A stretch of 64,000 nt of DNA, from assembly GCF_004683905.1 (NCBI RefSeq), contig NZ_CP038438.1, forward strand, positions 1,054,001 through 1,118,000. The letters run 5' to 3'. Shown here one piece after another: positions 56,735 through 64,000 of this stretch (its first letter is position 1; every line of letters begins with the position of its first letter). The notes below the pieces were generated by a model. The model did no database searches and had not been told where the DNA came from. It saw only the letters and a program-made list of their open reading frames with translations. Origin of the DNA: Pseudomonas fluorescens. Lineage in GTDB: Bacteria; Pseudomonadota; Gammaproteobacteria; Pseudomonadales; Pseudomonadaceae. Position numbers and translations under genes: made by a program.

Positions 56735-56743
56735 GACGAAAGG
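56735..56743 (-). promoter_or_regulatory. Possible AlgR site
   Basis: CCTTTCGTC on the minus strand differs by one base from the AlgR-binding core CCGTTCGTC; it lies 250 bp upstream of algD. Weak, single site. Confidence 0.35.
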
Positions 56744-57108
56744 CCCGTAGATCAAGCGGTTGGGTGCTCAGGCGAGCACAATTACAGGGGCGCAGCCTTG
56801 GCCTTGTAGAGGATGTTTATGGTGCGTATCACCTATCCATCGTTAGTTGATCAGATGAGTGAACCATCTAGGCAAGTTGCTGTGACAACTTGGTTACATG
56901 GTTCTCCGCTCTGCGTAAGTTATCTCGTACAAACTCGGCGAGAATCGTTACCGGTGGTATGAGCTATGCATTTGGACATAGTTCCTACCCGCTCATCGCG
57001 AAATCTGAAATTTTTTGAAATATTGCCAAAGATGGCACTGGTCTCAATTTGATAGCACTTTCGATTTGGGCCTTTGTTAATCGGTGCGTAATCGAGCTAG
57101 ATAGTTTT

Positions 57109-57152
57109 GTGCCACTACCGTAAAAAAATTTACGTGCCACTACTGAAAAAAA
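57109..57152. repeat. Direct repeat GTGCCACTAC + A tract, 25-bp period
   Basis: GTGCCACTACCGTAAAAAAA at 57109-57128 and GTGCCACTACTGAAAAAAA at 57134-57152. The phased A tracts, 25 bp apart, could bend the DNA. No known box was matched. Confidence 0.7.
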
Positions 57153-57255
57153 GTGCGGCTGTCGAGTGAAACTAAAATTAGAATTGGGCAGGACGATTTT
57201 ATGGCGCCAATAAAACGGCGAAATGTTGCGAGGGATTTTTGACGTCGTGCGAGCT

Positions 57256-57283
57256 GCACGACTCTTTATAGAAAGAGTCGTGC
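57256..57283. terminator. Hairpin downstream of yaaA
   Basis: GCACGACTCTTT pairs perfectly with AAAGAGTCGTGC over a 4-base loop, 13 bp past the yaaA stop. No T run follows directly, so it may be a terminator or an mRNA 3' end stabiliser. Confidence 0.55.
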
Positions 57284-57295
57284 AATGGGCATGCT

Positions 57296-58075
57296 TTATT
57301 CCGGGGCGTGGTCGCGCAGAAATACCAGATTGTCCGGTTTCGATTGCTCGGCGCTGTAGCGATAACCCTGCACATCGAACTGCTTGAGCAGGGCAGGATC
57401 GTTGATTTTTTCCTGAATCACGAAACGGCTCATCAGGCCGCGGGCCTTCTTCGCGTAGAAGCTGATGATCTTGTACTGGCCGTTCTTCAGGTCCTTGAAA
57501 TCGGTGTTGATGATCCGGGCGTTCAGGGCGCTGCGTTTGACCGCCGAAAAGTACTCGTTGGAGGCCAGGTTCAGCAGCACATCGTCGCCCTGATCGGCCA
57601 GCGCTTCGTTGAGCCATTCGCTGATGCGCGTGCCCCAGAACGCGTACAGGTCCTTGCCACGGGCGTTGGCCAGTTTGGTGCCCATTTCCAGACGATACGG
57701 CTGCATCAGGTCCAGCGGACGCAGCAGGCCATAGAGACCGGAGAGCATGCGCAAGTGCTTTTGCGCATAGTCGAACTGAGCTTCGCTGAACGATTGCGCG
57801 TCGAGGCCGGTGTACACGTCACCCTTGAACGCGAGCAGCGCCTGCTTGGCGTTTTCCGGGGTGAAGGCGGGCGTCCAGCTGCCGAAACGCGCGGCATTCA
57901 GGCCGCCGATCTTGTCGGACACGTGCATCAGTTCGCTGATCTGTGCCGGGCTCAGTTCGCGCAGCTGCTGGATCAGCTCCTGAGAGTGATCGAGGTATTG
58001 CGGCTGGGTAAAGCGCTGGGTCGCCGGCGGTGTTTCGTAATCGAGGGTCTTGGCGGGGGAAATCACCATCAGCAT
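57296..58075 (-). CDS. yaaA: Peroxide stress protein YaaA
   Basis: 259 aa from the ATG at 58075 (AAAGGAG upstream). The start [17 protein letters not shown] and the blocks [14 protein letters not shown] [20 protein letters not shown] and [13 protein letters not shown] are typical of the YaaA/DUF328 family. In E. coli it lowers free iron and limits oxidative damage. It is monocistronic. A longer frame to 58249 runs through a mobile repeat and is rejected. Confidence 0.93.
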   Translation of the reverse strand: MLMVISPAKTLDYETPPATQRFTQPQYLDHSQELIQQLRELSPAQISELMHVSDKIGGLNAARFGSWTPAFTPENAKQALLAFKGDVYTGLDAQSFSEAQFDYAQKHLRMLSGLYGLLRPLDLMQPYRLEMGTKLANARGKDLYAFWGTRISEWLNEALADQGDDVLLNLASNEYFSAVKRSALNARIINTDFKDLKNGQYKIISFYAKKARGLMSRFVIQEKINDPALLKQFDVQGYRYSAEQSKPDNLVFLRDHAPE

Positions 58076-58189
58076 GAAGTCGTCTCCTTTTATCGTGGGG
58101 GCGATTCTAGGGGGTTGGCCGAGTGGACTCCAGCTATGAGGGTAATAGGTATCAGGAAGCTCGGGCTTTTGCGACGGCTGGTGGATTTT

Positions 58190-58336
58190 CCCCTCACCCC
58201 AGCCCTCTCCCGGAGGGAGAGGGAGCTGACCGTGTTGTTCTAGAGTCATACATCGACCTGAAATATCCAGTCGAACTCAGGTTTGAAAACATGAAGATCG
58301 GCTCCCTCTCCCTCCGGGAGAGGGCTGGGGTGAGGG
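58190..58336. mobile_element. MITE-like element, copy 2
   Basis: A 147-bp unit with good terminal inverted repeats (CCCCTCACCCCAGCCCTCTC against GAGAGGGCTGGGGTGAGGG), sharing the interior ACATCGACCTGAAA with the copy at 8624-8799. Lies between the divergent yaaA and deacetylase-like genes. Confidence 0.8.
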
Positions 58337-58400
58337 CAGCGTCCTTGAAGCTTGCACATCAGCTATAGTGCCGCGCGGGTTTGGTTATGGAGACACCCCT

Positions 58401-59525
58401 TTGCGTATTGTTCTTTTATTCACCGCGTGGCTGTTGAGCTTCGGGGCCATGGCGGCGCCGGGCGATGTGGCGACGCTGGATCGCAGCACCTGGCCGGAGC
58501 AACTGAGCAGCCCGACGCTGTTCGACGTCGCCTCGCGCGCGGAAATCCTCATGTTCGCCCGGGGCCTGCTCGGCACCGAGGCGCTGGACGAGGCCGCGCT
58601 GGCCCAGCGCCTTGGGCTGCGCACGGTCAACGTCGACGCGATCAGCCACCTGCGTCAGCGGCTCTGGGAACGTCTGTTGGCCAACTACAACTTCGCCCAG
58701 CAGAGCTGCGATCAGGATGCCTCGTTCTGCTTCCTCGTCGAAGACCTGCCGACCCTGCGCGAGCAGGCCGCCAAGTTCGTGGTCAGCGACGACAGCTATT
58801 ACACCAAGTGGGCCGAGCCGAGCCGGTTGTTTCATCTGCAGTATCTGGACGAGCTGATGCGCAAGGCCGCGCTGTCACCGCAAACCAGCAGCGAAGTCGA
58901 TCAATTCGGCGACTACGAGCGCAATGGCGACGAGATGCACGATCGACTGTTTCTGCTGAGCTTCGACAGCGCCGCCAATCTGCAGCCGGACAACACCGAC
59001 TGGATTGCCGACTACCTGCGCAAATCCAATCTCAGCGGCACGTTCTTCCTGTTGGGCAAGGATGTGCAGGCGCGTCTGGCCGATCGCTCGGTGAGCAACC
59101 TGCAATCGGAGTTCTCGAAACAGTGTGTGGGCGTGCAGGGTTGGGAGTTCCGTTCCCACAGCTATTGGCAGGACTGGCAGGACTCGGTGCGCCGCAGCGC
59201 CGATCTGGTGAAGAACAAGTTGCCGGAGAACTATGTGCCACTGTTCCGTCCGCCGGAGGGGCAGCGCCGCAGTGATGCTGGCAGCTTCTTCCGCAATCAG
59301 GGCCTGCAAGTGGCGCTGTGGGACATCGATGCCCAGGACGGCGCCGGCAAGCTCAAGGGCGCACAGAGTGCGCAGCGGGTGCTGACCCTGATGCTGCTGT
59401 GGCGTCACGGGGTGATCAATTTCAACATGAAACAGGATGCGGTGAAGACCGCGTTGCCGTGGCTGATCACGCAAACTGCACAAAGCGGCATCGGCTTTGA
59501 AGACTGTCAGGACGGGTTTCGCTGA
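58401..59525 (+). CDS. Polysaccharide deacetylase-like protein, degenerate active site
   Basis: 374 aa from a TTG start with GGAG 8 nt upstream; the longer frame from 58368 would add a non-signal N-terminus. It has a signal peptide (about 1-19, SFGAMA-AP), a novel N-terminal domain (about 20-185) and a NodB-like domain (about 190-360). Motif 1 reads SFDS where enzymes have TFDD, and motif 2 reads SHSYWQ where enzymes have H(S/T)xxH, so two metal ligands are missing; motif 3 RPPEG is kept. It may be a non-catalytic or altered periplasmic protein. Confidence 0.85.
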   Translation: MRIVLLFTAWLLSFGAMAAPGDVATLDRSTWPEQLSSPTLFDVASRAEILMFARGLLGTEALDEAALAQRLGLRTVNVDAISHLRQRLWERLLANYNFAQQSCDQDASFCFLVEDLPTLREQAAKFVVSDDSYYTKWAEPSRLFHLQYLDELMRKAALSPQTSSEVDQFGDYERNGDEMHDRLFLLSFDSAANLQPDNTDWIADYLRKSNLSGTFFLLGKDVQARLADRSVSNLQSEFSKQCVGVQGWEFRSHSYWQDWQDSVRRSADLVKNKLPENYVPLFRPPEGQRRSDAGSFFRNQGLQVALWDIDAQDGAGKLKGAQSAQRVLTLMLLWRHGVINFNMKQDAVKTALPWLITQTAQSGIGFEDCQDGFR

Positions 59526-59862
59526 TAAACGGAAAAAGCCCGGAAACATTGGGCTTGGGGCGATTTTTCCAGAGAATTCGATGCAGGCGGACTTCCGACT
59601 TTAGCGGGGTCTGGACGGTCCGCCAAGGGCTTTTCGTCACTCTGCAAAATAAACTTAAAAAAACCGTCAAAGTGCTTTTTTATGTCATGGGTTTTGGAGT
59701 ATTACGAAGACAGACCGCCGAAACCTGCAACACAGGTGGCGTCTTCCAAGACTCCTTTTGTGTGCAGTTCATCCAGGCCCTCGTGGATGAATTCGGCAGT
59801 CACTTCGAGGCGCAGCACCGCCCAGGTATTGCGTCGAATGGCTCCCACAAAGGTGACCGAGT
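59526..59862. other. Intergenic gap with a weak hairpin
   Basis: AAGCCC/GGGCTT at 59536-59556 may act as a terminator. Small frames on both strands (for example 59682-59870 plus, 59702-59944 minus) overlap the PhoH start and have no ribosome site; none is called. Confidence 0.45.
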
Positions 59863-61257
59863 ATGGATGATCACGGACGTAGCCCTTCTTCCAACCAGCC
59901 AATCCTTTATGTACTCGATACCAACGTATTGATTCACGATCCAAATGCCCTGCTGAATTTCGAAGAACACCACGTCGCGATCCCGATGACCGTGCTCGAA
60001 GAGCTGGACAAGCTCAAGAGCGGCCATCACAGCGTTGCTGCCGAATGCCGCCAGGCGATCCGCCTGATCGACAAGACCCTGGGCGATGCCTCCCCCGAGG
60101 ACGTCGAGCTGGGTGTGCCGATCCAGCGCGGCAAGGGCGGGCCGAAGGGCTTGCTGTCAATTCTGATGAGCAAACAGGCCGAGTCGAACCTGATTCTGCC
60201 CGAGCATCTGAACGACAACAAAATCATCAACCAGTTGATCGACCTGCACACCCGTGATCCGAAGAAGGCCGTGGTGCTGGTCACCAAAGACATCAACATG
60301 CGCCTCAAGGCGCGCGCCTGCGGGATCGATGCCGAGGACTACAGCACCGACCAGTTGGTCGATGACGTGTCCCTGCTGCCCAACGGCTACCACAACATGA
60401 CCGGCTCCTTCTGGGACCGCGTGAGCAAGGTCGAAACCCGTCAGGATCACGGCCGCACCTGGCATCAGGTGCAGTTGATCGACAACCTGCCGGCGGTGCA
60501 CATCAACGAGTTCATCATTGACGAACAAGGCTTTGTCGGCTGGATCAAGGAAATCCAGGAAGACAAGCTGCTGATCCTCGACCTGCATCAGGAACCGCTG
60601 CTGCACCAAGAAGCCTGGGGTCTCAAGCCACGGGACATCTATCAGAGCCTGGCGCTGTATGCGCTGCTGGATCCGGATATCCACCTGGTCAACCTGTCGG
60701 GTGCCGCCGGTTCCGGCAAAACCATTCTGGCACTGGCCGCGGCGATCGAGCAGACCATGGTCAGCAAACGCTATCGCCGCATTATCGCGACCCGCAGCGT
60801 GCAGGGCCTGGACCAGGAAATCGGCTTCCTGCCGGGTACTGAAGCGGAAAAAATGGAACCTTGGCTGGGCGCCATCACCGACAACCTCGAAGCCTTGCAC
60901 ATGGATGACGAAAACACCCATGGCAGCGTCGATTACATCCTCAGCAAAGTGCCGTTGCAGTTCAAATCGCTCAACTACATTCGTGGTCGCAGCTTCCAGC
61001 AGAGCCTGATCCTGATCGACGAATGCCAGAACCTCACGCCGCACCAGATGAAAACCATCATCACCCGGGCCGGTGCCGGTTCCAAAGTGGTGTGCCTGGG
61101 CAACCTGGCACAGATCGACACCCCTTACCTGTCCGCGACCAGTTCCGGGCTGACCTACCTGACCGAACGCTTCAAGGATTTCCCCAACGGGGTGCACATC
61201 ACCCTGCAAGGGGTGCCACGCTCGATTCTGGCCGAATACGCCGAATCGCATTTGTAA
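59863..61257 (+). CDS. PhoH family protein with N-terminal PIN domain
   Basis: 464 aa. The PIN RNase-like domain (about 13-150) begins ILYVLDTNVLIHDPNALLNF with the conserved acidic residues and VTKDINMRLKA. The PhoH ATPase has Walker A LSGAAGSGKTILALAA (about 283-298) and Walker B SLILIDECQNLTPHQMK. This fusion type is related to PhoH2 proteins, proposed RNA helicase/RNases. It is monocistronic and a terminator follows. Confidence 0.93.
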   Translation: MDDHGRSPSSNQPILYVLDTNVLIHDPNALLNFEEHHVAIPMTVLEELDKLKSGHHSVAAECRQAIRLIDKTLGDASPEDVELGVPIQRGKGGPKGLLSILMSKQAESNLILPEHLNDNKIINQLIDLHTRDPKKAVVLVTKDINMRLKARACGIDAEDYSTDQLVDDVSLLPNGYHNMTGSFWDRVSKVETRQDHGRTWHQVQLIDNLPAVHINEFIIDEQGFVGWIKEIQEDKLLILDLHQEPLLHQEAWGLKPRDIYQSLALYALLDPDIHLVNLSGAAGSGKTILALAAAIEQTMVSKRYRRIIATRSVQGLDQEIGFLPGTEAEKMEPWLGAITDNLEALHMDDENTHGSVDYILSKVPLQFKSLNYIRGRSFQQSLILIDECQNLTPHQMKTIITRAGAGSKVVCLGNLAQIDTPYLSATSSGLTYLTERFKDFPNGVHITLQGVPRSILAEYAESHL

Positions 61258-61267
61258 CCCTCCACCA

Positions 61268-61300
61268 GAAAACGGGCGGCCTGACAGCCGCCCGTTTTTT
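61268..61300 (+). terminator. Rho-independent terminator of the PhoH gene
   Basis: AAACGGGCGGC pairs with GCCGCCCGTTT over a 6-base loop, followed by a T run. Confidence 0.93.
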
Positions 61301-61321
61301 ATGGATGAACACATCACCCAA

Positions 61322-61410
61322 TGTGGGAGCGGGCTTGCTCGCGAAAGCGGTGTGTCAGCCACCAAATGTGTGCCTGATACACCGCTTTCGCGAGCAAGCC
61401 CGCTCCCACA
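61322..61410. repeat. Inverted REP pair
   Basis: Standard arms in the gap between the PhoH terminator and moaC. Confidence 0.95.
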
Positions 61411-61494
61411 GGGGATAGTGGTGAATTCATAATCAGTGATGCGGAAATTTGACCCACAGGTTTACAATCCCTGCTCCTGATCAGGAGTAATCCC

Positions 61495-61968
61495 GTGCTG
61501 ACTCATCTCGATTCCCAAGGTCGCGCCAACATGGTCGACGTCACCGAAAAAGCCGTGACGTTCCGTGAGGCGACGGCCCAAGCGCTGGTGCGCATGCTCC
61601 CCGAAACCCTGCAGATGATCGTTAGCGGCGGCCATCCCAAGGGCGACGTGTTTGCCGTGGCGCGCATTGCCGGCATTCAGGCGGCGAAGAAAACCAGTGA
61701 TCTGATCCCGCTGTGCCATCCGCTGATGCTGACCGGGGTCAAGGTTGAACTCAGCGCTGAAGGTGACGACAGTGTGCGCATCGTCGCCCGCTGCAAGCTG
61801 TCGGGGCAGACCGGCGTCGAGATGGAAGCACTGACCGCTGCCAGCGTCGCCGCACTGACCATCTATGACATGTGCAAAGCGGTGGATCGCGGCATGATCA
61901 TCGAAAGCGTGCGTCTGCTGGAGAAGGTCGGCGGCAAGAGCGGGCATTTTCAGGCGGAGCAGCCATGA
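61495..61968 (+). CDS. moaC: Cyclic pyranopterin monophosphate synthase MoaC
   Basis: 157 aa from a GTG with AGGAG 8 nt upstream. Family blocks are [18 protein letters not shown], the [17 protein letters not shown] block and [20 protein letters not shown] with KAVDRGM. It completes the rearrangement started by MoaA in molybdopterin synthesis. Its stop overlaps the moaD start. Confidence 0.96.
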   Translation: MLTHLDSQGRANMVDVTEKAVTFREATAQALVRMLPETLQMIVSGGHPKGDVFAVARIAGIQAAKKTSDLIPLCHPLMLTGVKVELSAEGDDSVRIVARCKLSGQTGVEMEALTAASVAALTIYDMCKAVDRGMIIESVRLLEKVGGKSGHFQAEQP

Positions 61969-62207
61969 AGCTGACGGTTAAATTCTTTGCCCGTTATCGT
62001 GAAGCGCTGGGGGTGGACTCGGTGGAGGTCGAAGGCGATTTCGCCACGGTCGACGCTGTGCGTGCGCTGCTCGCGCAACGCGAGGGCGCCGAAGTGCTGA
62101 GCGAACAGAACCTGATGTGCGCACGCAACGAAGACCTGTGCCCGCTCGACGAGCCGGTGAGCGATGGCGACGAAGTGGCGTTTTTCCCCACCGTGACCGG
62201 AGGCTGA
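61965..62207 (+). CDS. moaD: Molybdopterin synthase small subunit MoaD
   Basis: 80 aa, ubiquitin-like, from the ATG overlapping the moaC stop by 4 bp. The [16 protein letters not shown] start and the C-terminal Gly-Gly (VTGG) that carries the thiocarboxylate are present. Works with MoaE, whose gene starts 3 bp downstream. Confidence 0.96.
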   Translation: MKLTVKFFARYREALGVDSVEVEGDFATVDAVRALLAQREGAEVLSEQNLMCARNEDLCPLDEPVSDGDEVAFFPTVTGG

Positions 62208-62210
62208 GGC

Positions 62211-62663
62211 ATGGCGATTCGGGTGCAGTCCACGGCGTTCGATCCCGGCGCTGAAGTCAACGCGATGCACGCGGCGAATGTCGGTGTCGGCGCGGTGGTG
62301 AGTTTTGTCGGCTACGTGCGCGACTTCAACGACGGTCTGGATGTGGCGGGTATGTTCCTCGAGCATTATCCGGGCATGACCGAAAAAGCCCTTGGCAAGA
62401 TCGCCGTCGAGGCCGAGCAGCGCTGGCCGCTGTTGAAGCTGGAAGTGCTGCACCGCATCGGCGCGCTGGAGCCTGGCGAGCCGATCGTGTTTGTCGGTGC
62501 GGCCAGTGCCCATCGCCAGGCGGCGTTCGACGCCTGCGCCTTTGTCATGGACTACCTGAAAACCCGCGCGCCGTTCTGGAAGAAAGAAAACACCAGTGAC
62601 GGCCCGCGCTGGGTCGAGGGGCGTGACAGTGATCATGCCGCTGCGGATCGCTGGAAAAAATAG
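62211..62663 (+). CDS. moaE: Molybdopterin synthase large subunit MoaE
   Basis: 150 aa. The family blocks GAVVSFVGYVRDFN, MFLEHYPGMTEKAL and FVGAASAHRQAAFDACAFVM with KTRAPFWKKE, including the active-site Lys residues, are all visible. It transfers sulfur from MoaD to precursor Z. It is the last gene of the moaCDE set; a REP pair follows. Confidence 0.97.
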   Translation: MAIRVQSTAFDPGAEVNAMHAANVGVGAVVSFVGYVRDFNDGLDVAGMFLEHYPGMTEKALGKIAVEAEQRWPLLKLEVLHRIGALEPGEPIVFVGAASAHRQAAFDACAFVMDYLKTRAPFWKKENTSDGPRWVEGRDSDHAAADRWKK

Positions 62664-62688
62664 TTTTTATAGCGCCTTCAAGTCCGTC

Positions 62689-62763
62689 TTCGCGAGCAAG
62701 CTCGCTCCCACATTGGATCTGTGTCGTTCCCAAATCCAATGTGGGAGCGAGCTTGCTCGCGAA
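62689..62763. repeat. Inverted REP pair
   Basis: Arms TTCGCGAGCAAGCTCGCTCC and GGAGCGAGCTTGCTCGCGAA (a GAG variant) downstream of moaE. Confidence 0.94.
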
Positions 62764-62946
62764 GGGGCCATCTGTAACACCAAAAACCTCGCAGACACAC
62801 TCTCTTCCCTAATTGACGGCTTATACCTATAAGTCCAATATGGATTTCCAAGTACAAAAAGCTTCAATCTTGCCGCTCGTAGCTCCCTGCTCCCAGCTGC
62901 TCTTCTTCGTCTTGCCAAACCAACAACAACCCGCGAGAGAACGAAC

Positions 62947-63723
62947 ATGAAGAAACTCCCCCTGATCACCGGTCTGGCCCTGAGCCTGTTGGCGTGCACC
63001 AGCTCGTTTGCCGCCGAGAAAACCCTGCGCATCGGCATCGAGGCCGCTTATCCACCGTTCGCTTCGAAAACCGACAAGGGTGAAATCGTCGGTTTCGACT
63101 ACGACATCGGCAACGCCCTGTGCGCGCAGATGAAGGTCAAGTGTGTGTGGGTCGAGGGTGAGTTCGATGGCCTGATTCCTTCGTTGAAAGTGAAGAAAAT
63201 CGACATGGCTTTGTCGTCGATGACCATCAACGAAGACCGCAAGAAGTCGGTGGATTTCACCCACAAGTACTACTTCACGTCGTCACGGCTGGTGATGAAG
63301 GAAGGCGCCACGGTCGATGACCAATACGCCAGCCTCAAGGGCAAGAGCGTCGGCGTGCAGCGCGCCACCACCACCGATCGTTATGCTACCGAGGTGTTCG
63401 AACCGAAGGGCATCAACGTCAAGCGCTACGGCAATAACGAAGAAATCTACATGGACCTGGCGGCCGGGCGGCTCGATGCGATTTTCGCCGACACCATCCC
63501 GCTGAACGATTTCCTGTCGATGCCACGCGGCAAGGGCTATGCGTTTGTCGGGCCGGAGCTGAAGGATCCGAAGTACGTGGGCGAGGGCGCGGGGATCGCG
63601 GTGCGCAAGGGCAATACCGAGCTGGTCAGCGAGTTGAACACGGCCATCGACGGGATTCGGGCGAGTGGCGAGTATCAGAAGATTTCCCAGAAGTACTTCA
63701 AGTCTGACATTTACGGCGACTGA
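62947..63723 (+). CDS. Amino-acid ABC transporter substrate-binding protein
   Basis: 258 aa with a signal peptide (about 1-22, SSFAA-EK). It follows the HisJ/ArgT/LAO-type SBP_bac_3 pattern: [60 protein letters not shown] and the C-terminal [16 protein letters not shown]. The ligand is probably a basic amino acid. It faces a convergent gene for a DauR/YheO-like regulator, an arrangement I recall near the D-arginine dau genes of P. aeruginosa (not checked). No permease genes are in view. Confidence 0.93.
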   Translation: MKKLPLITGLALSLLACTSSFAAEKTLRIGIEAAYPPFASKTDKGEIVGFDYDIGNALCAQMKVKCVWVEGEFDGLIPSLKVKKIDMALSSMTINEDRKKSVDFTHKYYFTSSRLVMKEGATVDDQYASLKGKSVGVQRATTTDRYATEVFEPKGINVKRYGNNEEIYMDLAAGRLDAIFADTIPLNDFLSMPRGKGYAFVGPELKDPKYVGEGAGIAVRKGNTELVSELNTAIDGIRASGEYQKISQKYFKSDIYGD

Positions 63724-63732
63724 CAGCCCGCT

Positions 63733-63797
63733 ATCGCGAGCAGGCTCACTCCTACAGGGGAACGCATTCCAACTGTAGGAGTGAGCCTGCTCGCGAT
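63733..63797. repeat. Inverted REP pair (GTAGGAGTGAGCCTGCTCGCGAT type)
   Basis: Same type as 32266-32341, between the convergent binding-protein and regulator genes. Confidence 0.93.
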
Positions 63798-63823
63798 GGG
63801 GCCGGAACTGCCAATGCAGATCT

Positions 63824-64000
63824 TCAGCCCTTCAATTCCTTCAAATGCTTGTACACCGTCGCCCGCCCCATGTTCAGCACATTGGCCACATAGTTCGAGG
63901 CGCTCTTGCCCTTGAACGCGCCTTCGGCGTGCAGGGCCAATACCAGTTCGCGCTTGTGATCGCGGGTCAGCAGATTCAGGCTCAGCTGCCGCTCGCGCAG
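63824..64000 (-). CDS. DauR/YheO-type transcriptional regulator (partial, C-terminus)
   Basis: Only the last 58 residues are inside the window; the gene continues past the right edge. The visible part is the C-terminal helix-turn-helix: LLTRDHKRELVLALHAEGAF, then KGKSASNYVANVLNMGRATVYKHLKELKG read across it. This is the HTH of the YheO/DauR family, whose N-terminus carries a PAS-like domain. DauR represses D-arginine catabolism genes in P. aeruginosa. The neighbouring binding-protein gene supports an amino-acid link. Confidence 0.82.
   Translation of the reverse strand: MRERQLSLNLLTRDHKRELVLALHAEGAFKGKSASNYVANVLNMGRATVYKHLKELKG

Larger units (their letters stand above)
56485..57295. other. 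Gene-free algD upstream region
   Basis: Roughly 810 bp with lower G+C than its surroundings. Small frames (for example 56624-56809 plus) lack good ribosome sites and are not called. It holds a GGAACTT hexamer-type element, an AlgR-like site, repeated AGTGCACT palindromes, a 25-bp-period direct repeat and a strong hairpin, listed separately. Long regulatory leaders are typical for algD. Confidence 0.7.

Noticed and set aside
56624..56809. 61-aa frame upstream of algD
   Set aside because: No ribosome site, no family resemblance, and it lies in regulatory DNA.
59702..59944. 80-aa minus-strand frame overlapping the PhoH start
   Set aside because: Its ending looks somewhat protein-like, but it overlaps a certain gene, has no ribosome site and matches no family I know.

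Overview
The window looks like chromosomal DNA of a fluorescent Pseudomonas (P. fluorescens-group type). The evidence is high G+C, a complete alginate operon, many copies of the Pseudomonas REP palindrome (core GTGGGAGCGGGCTTGCTCGCGAA), Pseudomonas-type small families (DUF3509, DUF3325, DUF3649, DUF6124) and FecI/FecR/TonB receptor iron modules. No rRNA, tRNA, CRISPR array or prophage was seen. No computation was run; calls rest on reading the translations and motifs.

Layout. 1-2620: a quorum-sensing locus with a LuxI-type synthase and a divergent LuxR regulator, a lux-box-like palindrome between them, and downstream of luxI a partial gene for an AfsA-type double hotdog protein with a PilZ-like tail. 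2946-8588: psiE, a DUF3509 gene, serine uptake and deamination (sdaC, sdaA) with a divergent LysR gene, and an HPF-like ribosome factor. 8811-19355: two complete ECF sigma/FecR/TonB-receptor modules facing away from a shared Fur-box-like promoter region: a FecA-type ferric citrate system on the minus strand and, on the plus strand, DUF3649-PepSY-DUF3325-sigma-FecR-siderophore receptor. 19498-23182: AraC/EamA pair, DUF2165 gene, 2-hydroxyacid dehydrogenase. 23295-24667: an intact IS256-family element with an 8-bp target duplication, followed by a gene-free repeat zone to about 25320. 25328-36810: DUF6124 gene with a structured leader, an AaeXAB-like efflux operon plus outer-membrane lipoprotein and LysR, an MFS/NTF2-like pair with divergent LysR, an SDR gene with a duplicated tail, and a small membrane protein. 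36989-39841: a stand-alone TccC/RHS-type toxin candidate.

39916-56484 is the full alginate operon on the minus strand in the order algD-alg8-alg44-algK-algE-algG-algX-algL-algI-algJ-algF-algA. It supplies GDP-mannuronate (AlgA, AlgD), polymerises it under PilZ/c-di-GMP control (Alg8, Alg44), carries the polymer across periplasm and outer membrane (AlgK, AlgE), and epimerises, acetylates and trims it (AlgG, AlgX/I/J/F, AlgL). A REP pair sits in frame inside the algK signal-peptide region, and other REP pairs lie in the algL-algI and algF-algA gaps. About 0.8 kb upstream of algD is gene-free and holds putative regulatory repeats.

57296-64000: yaaA, a polysaccharide-deacetylase-like protein with a degenerate active site, a PhoH/PIN protein, moaC-moaD-moaE, a basic-amino-acid-type binding protein and the 3' end of a DauR/YheO-type regulator.

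The points most worth a second look are the AHL synthase/AfsA-hotdog pairing with a 6 x 8-bp repeat between the two genes, the REP-rewritten algK leader, the DUF6124 leader with overlapping alternative hairpins, and the orphan TccC-like protein with a glycine-zipper C-terminus.
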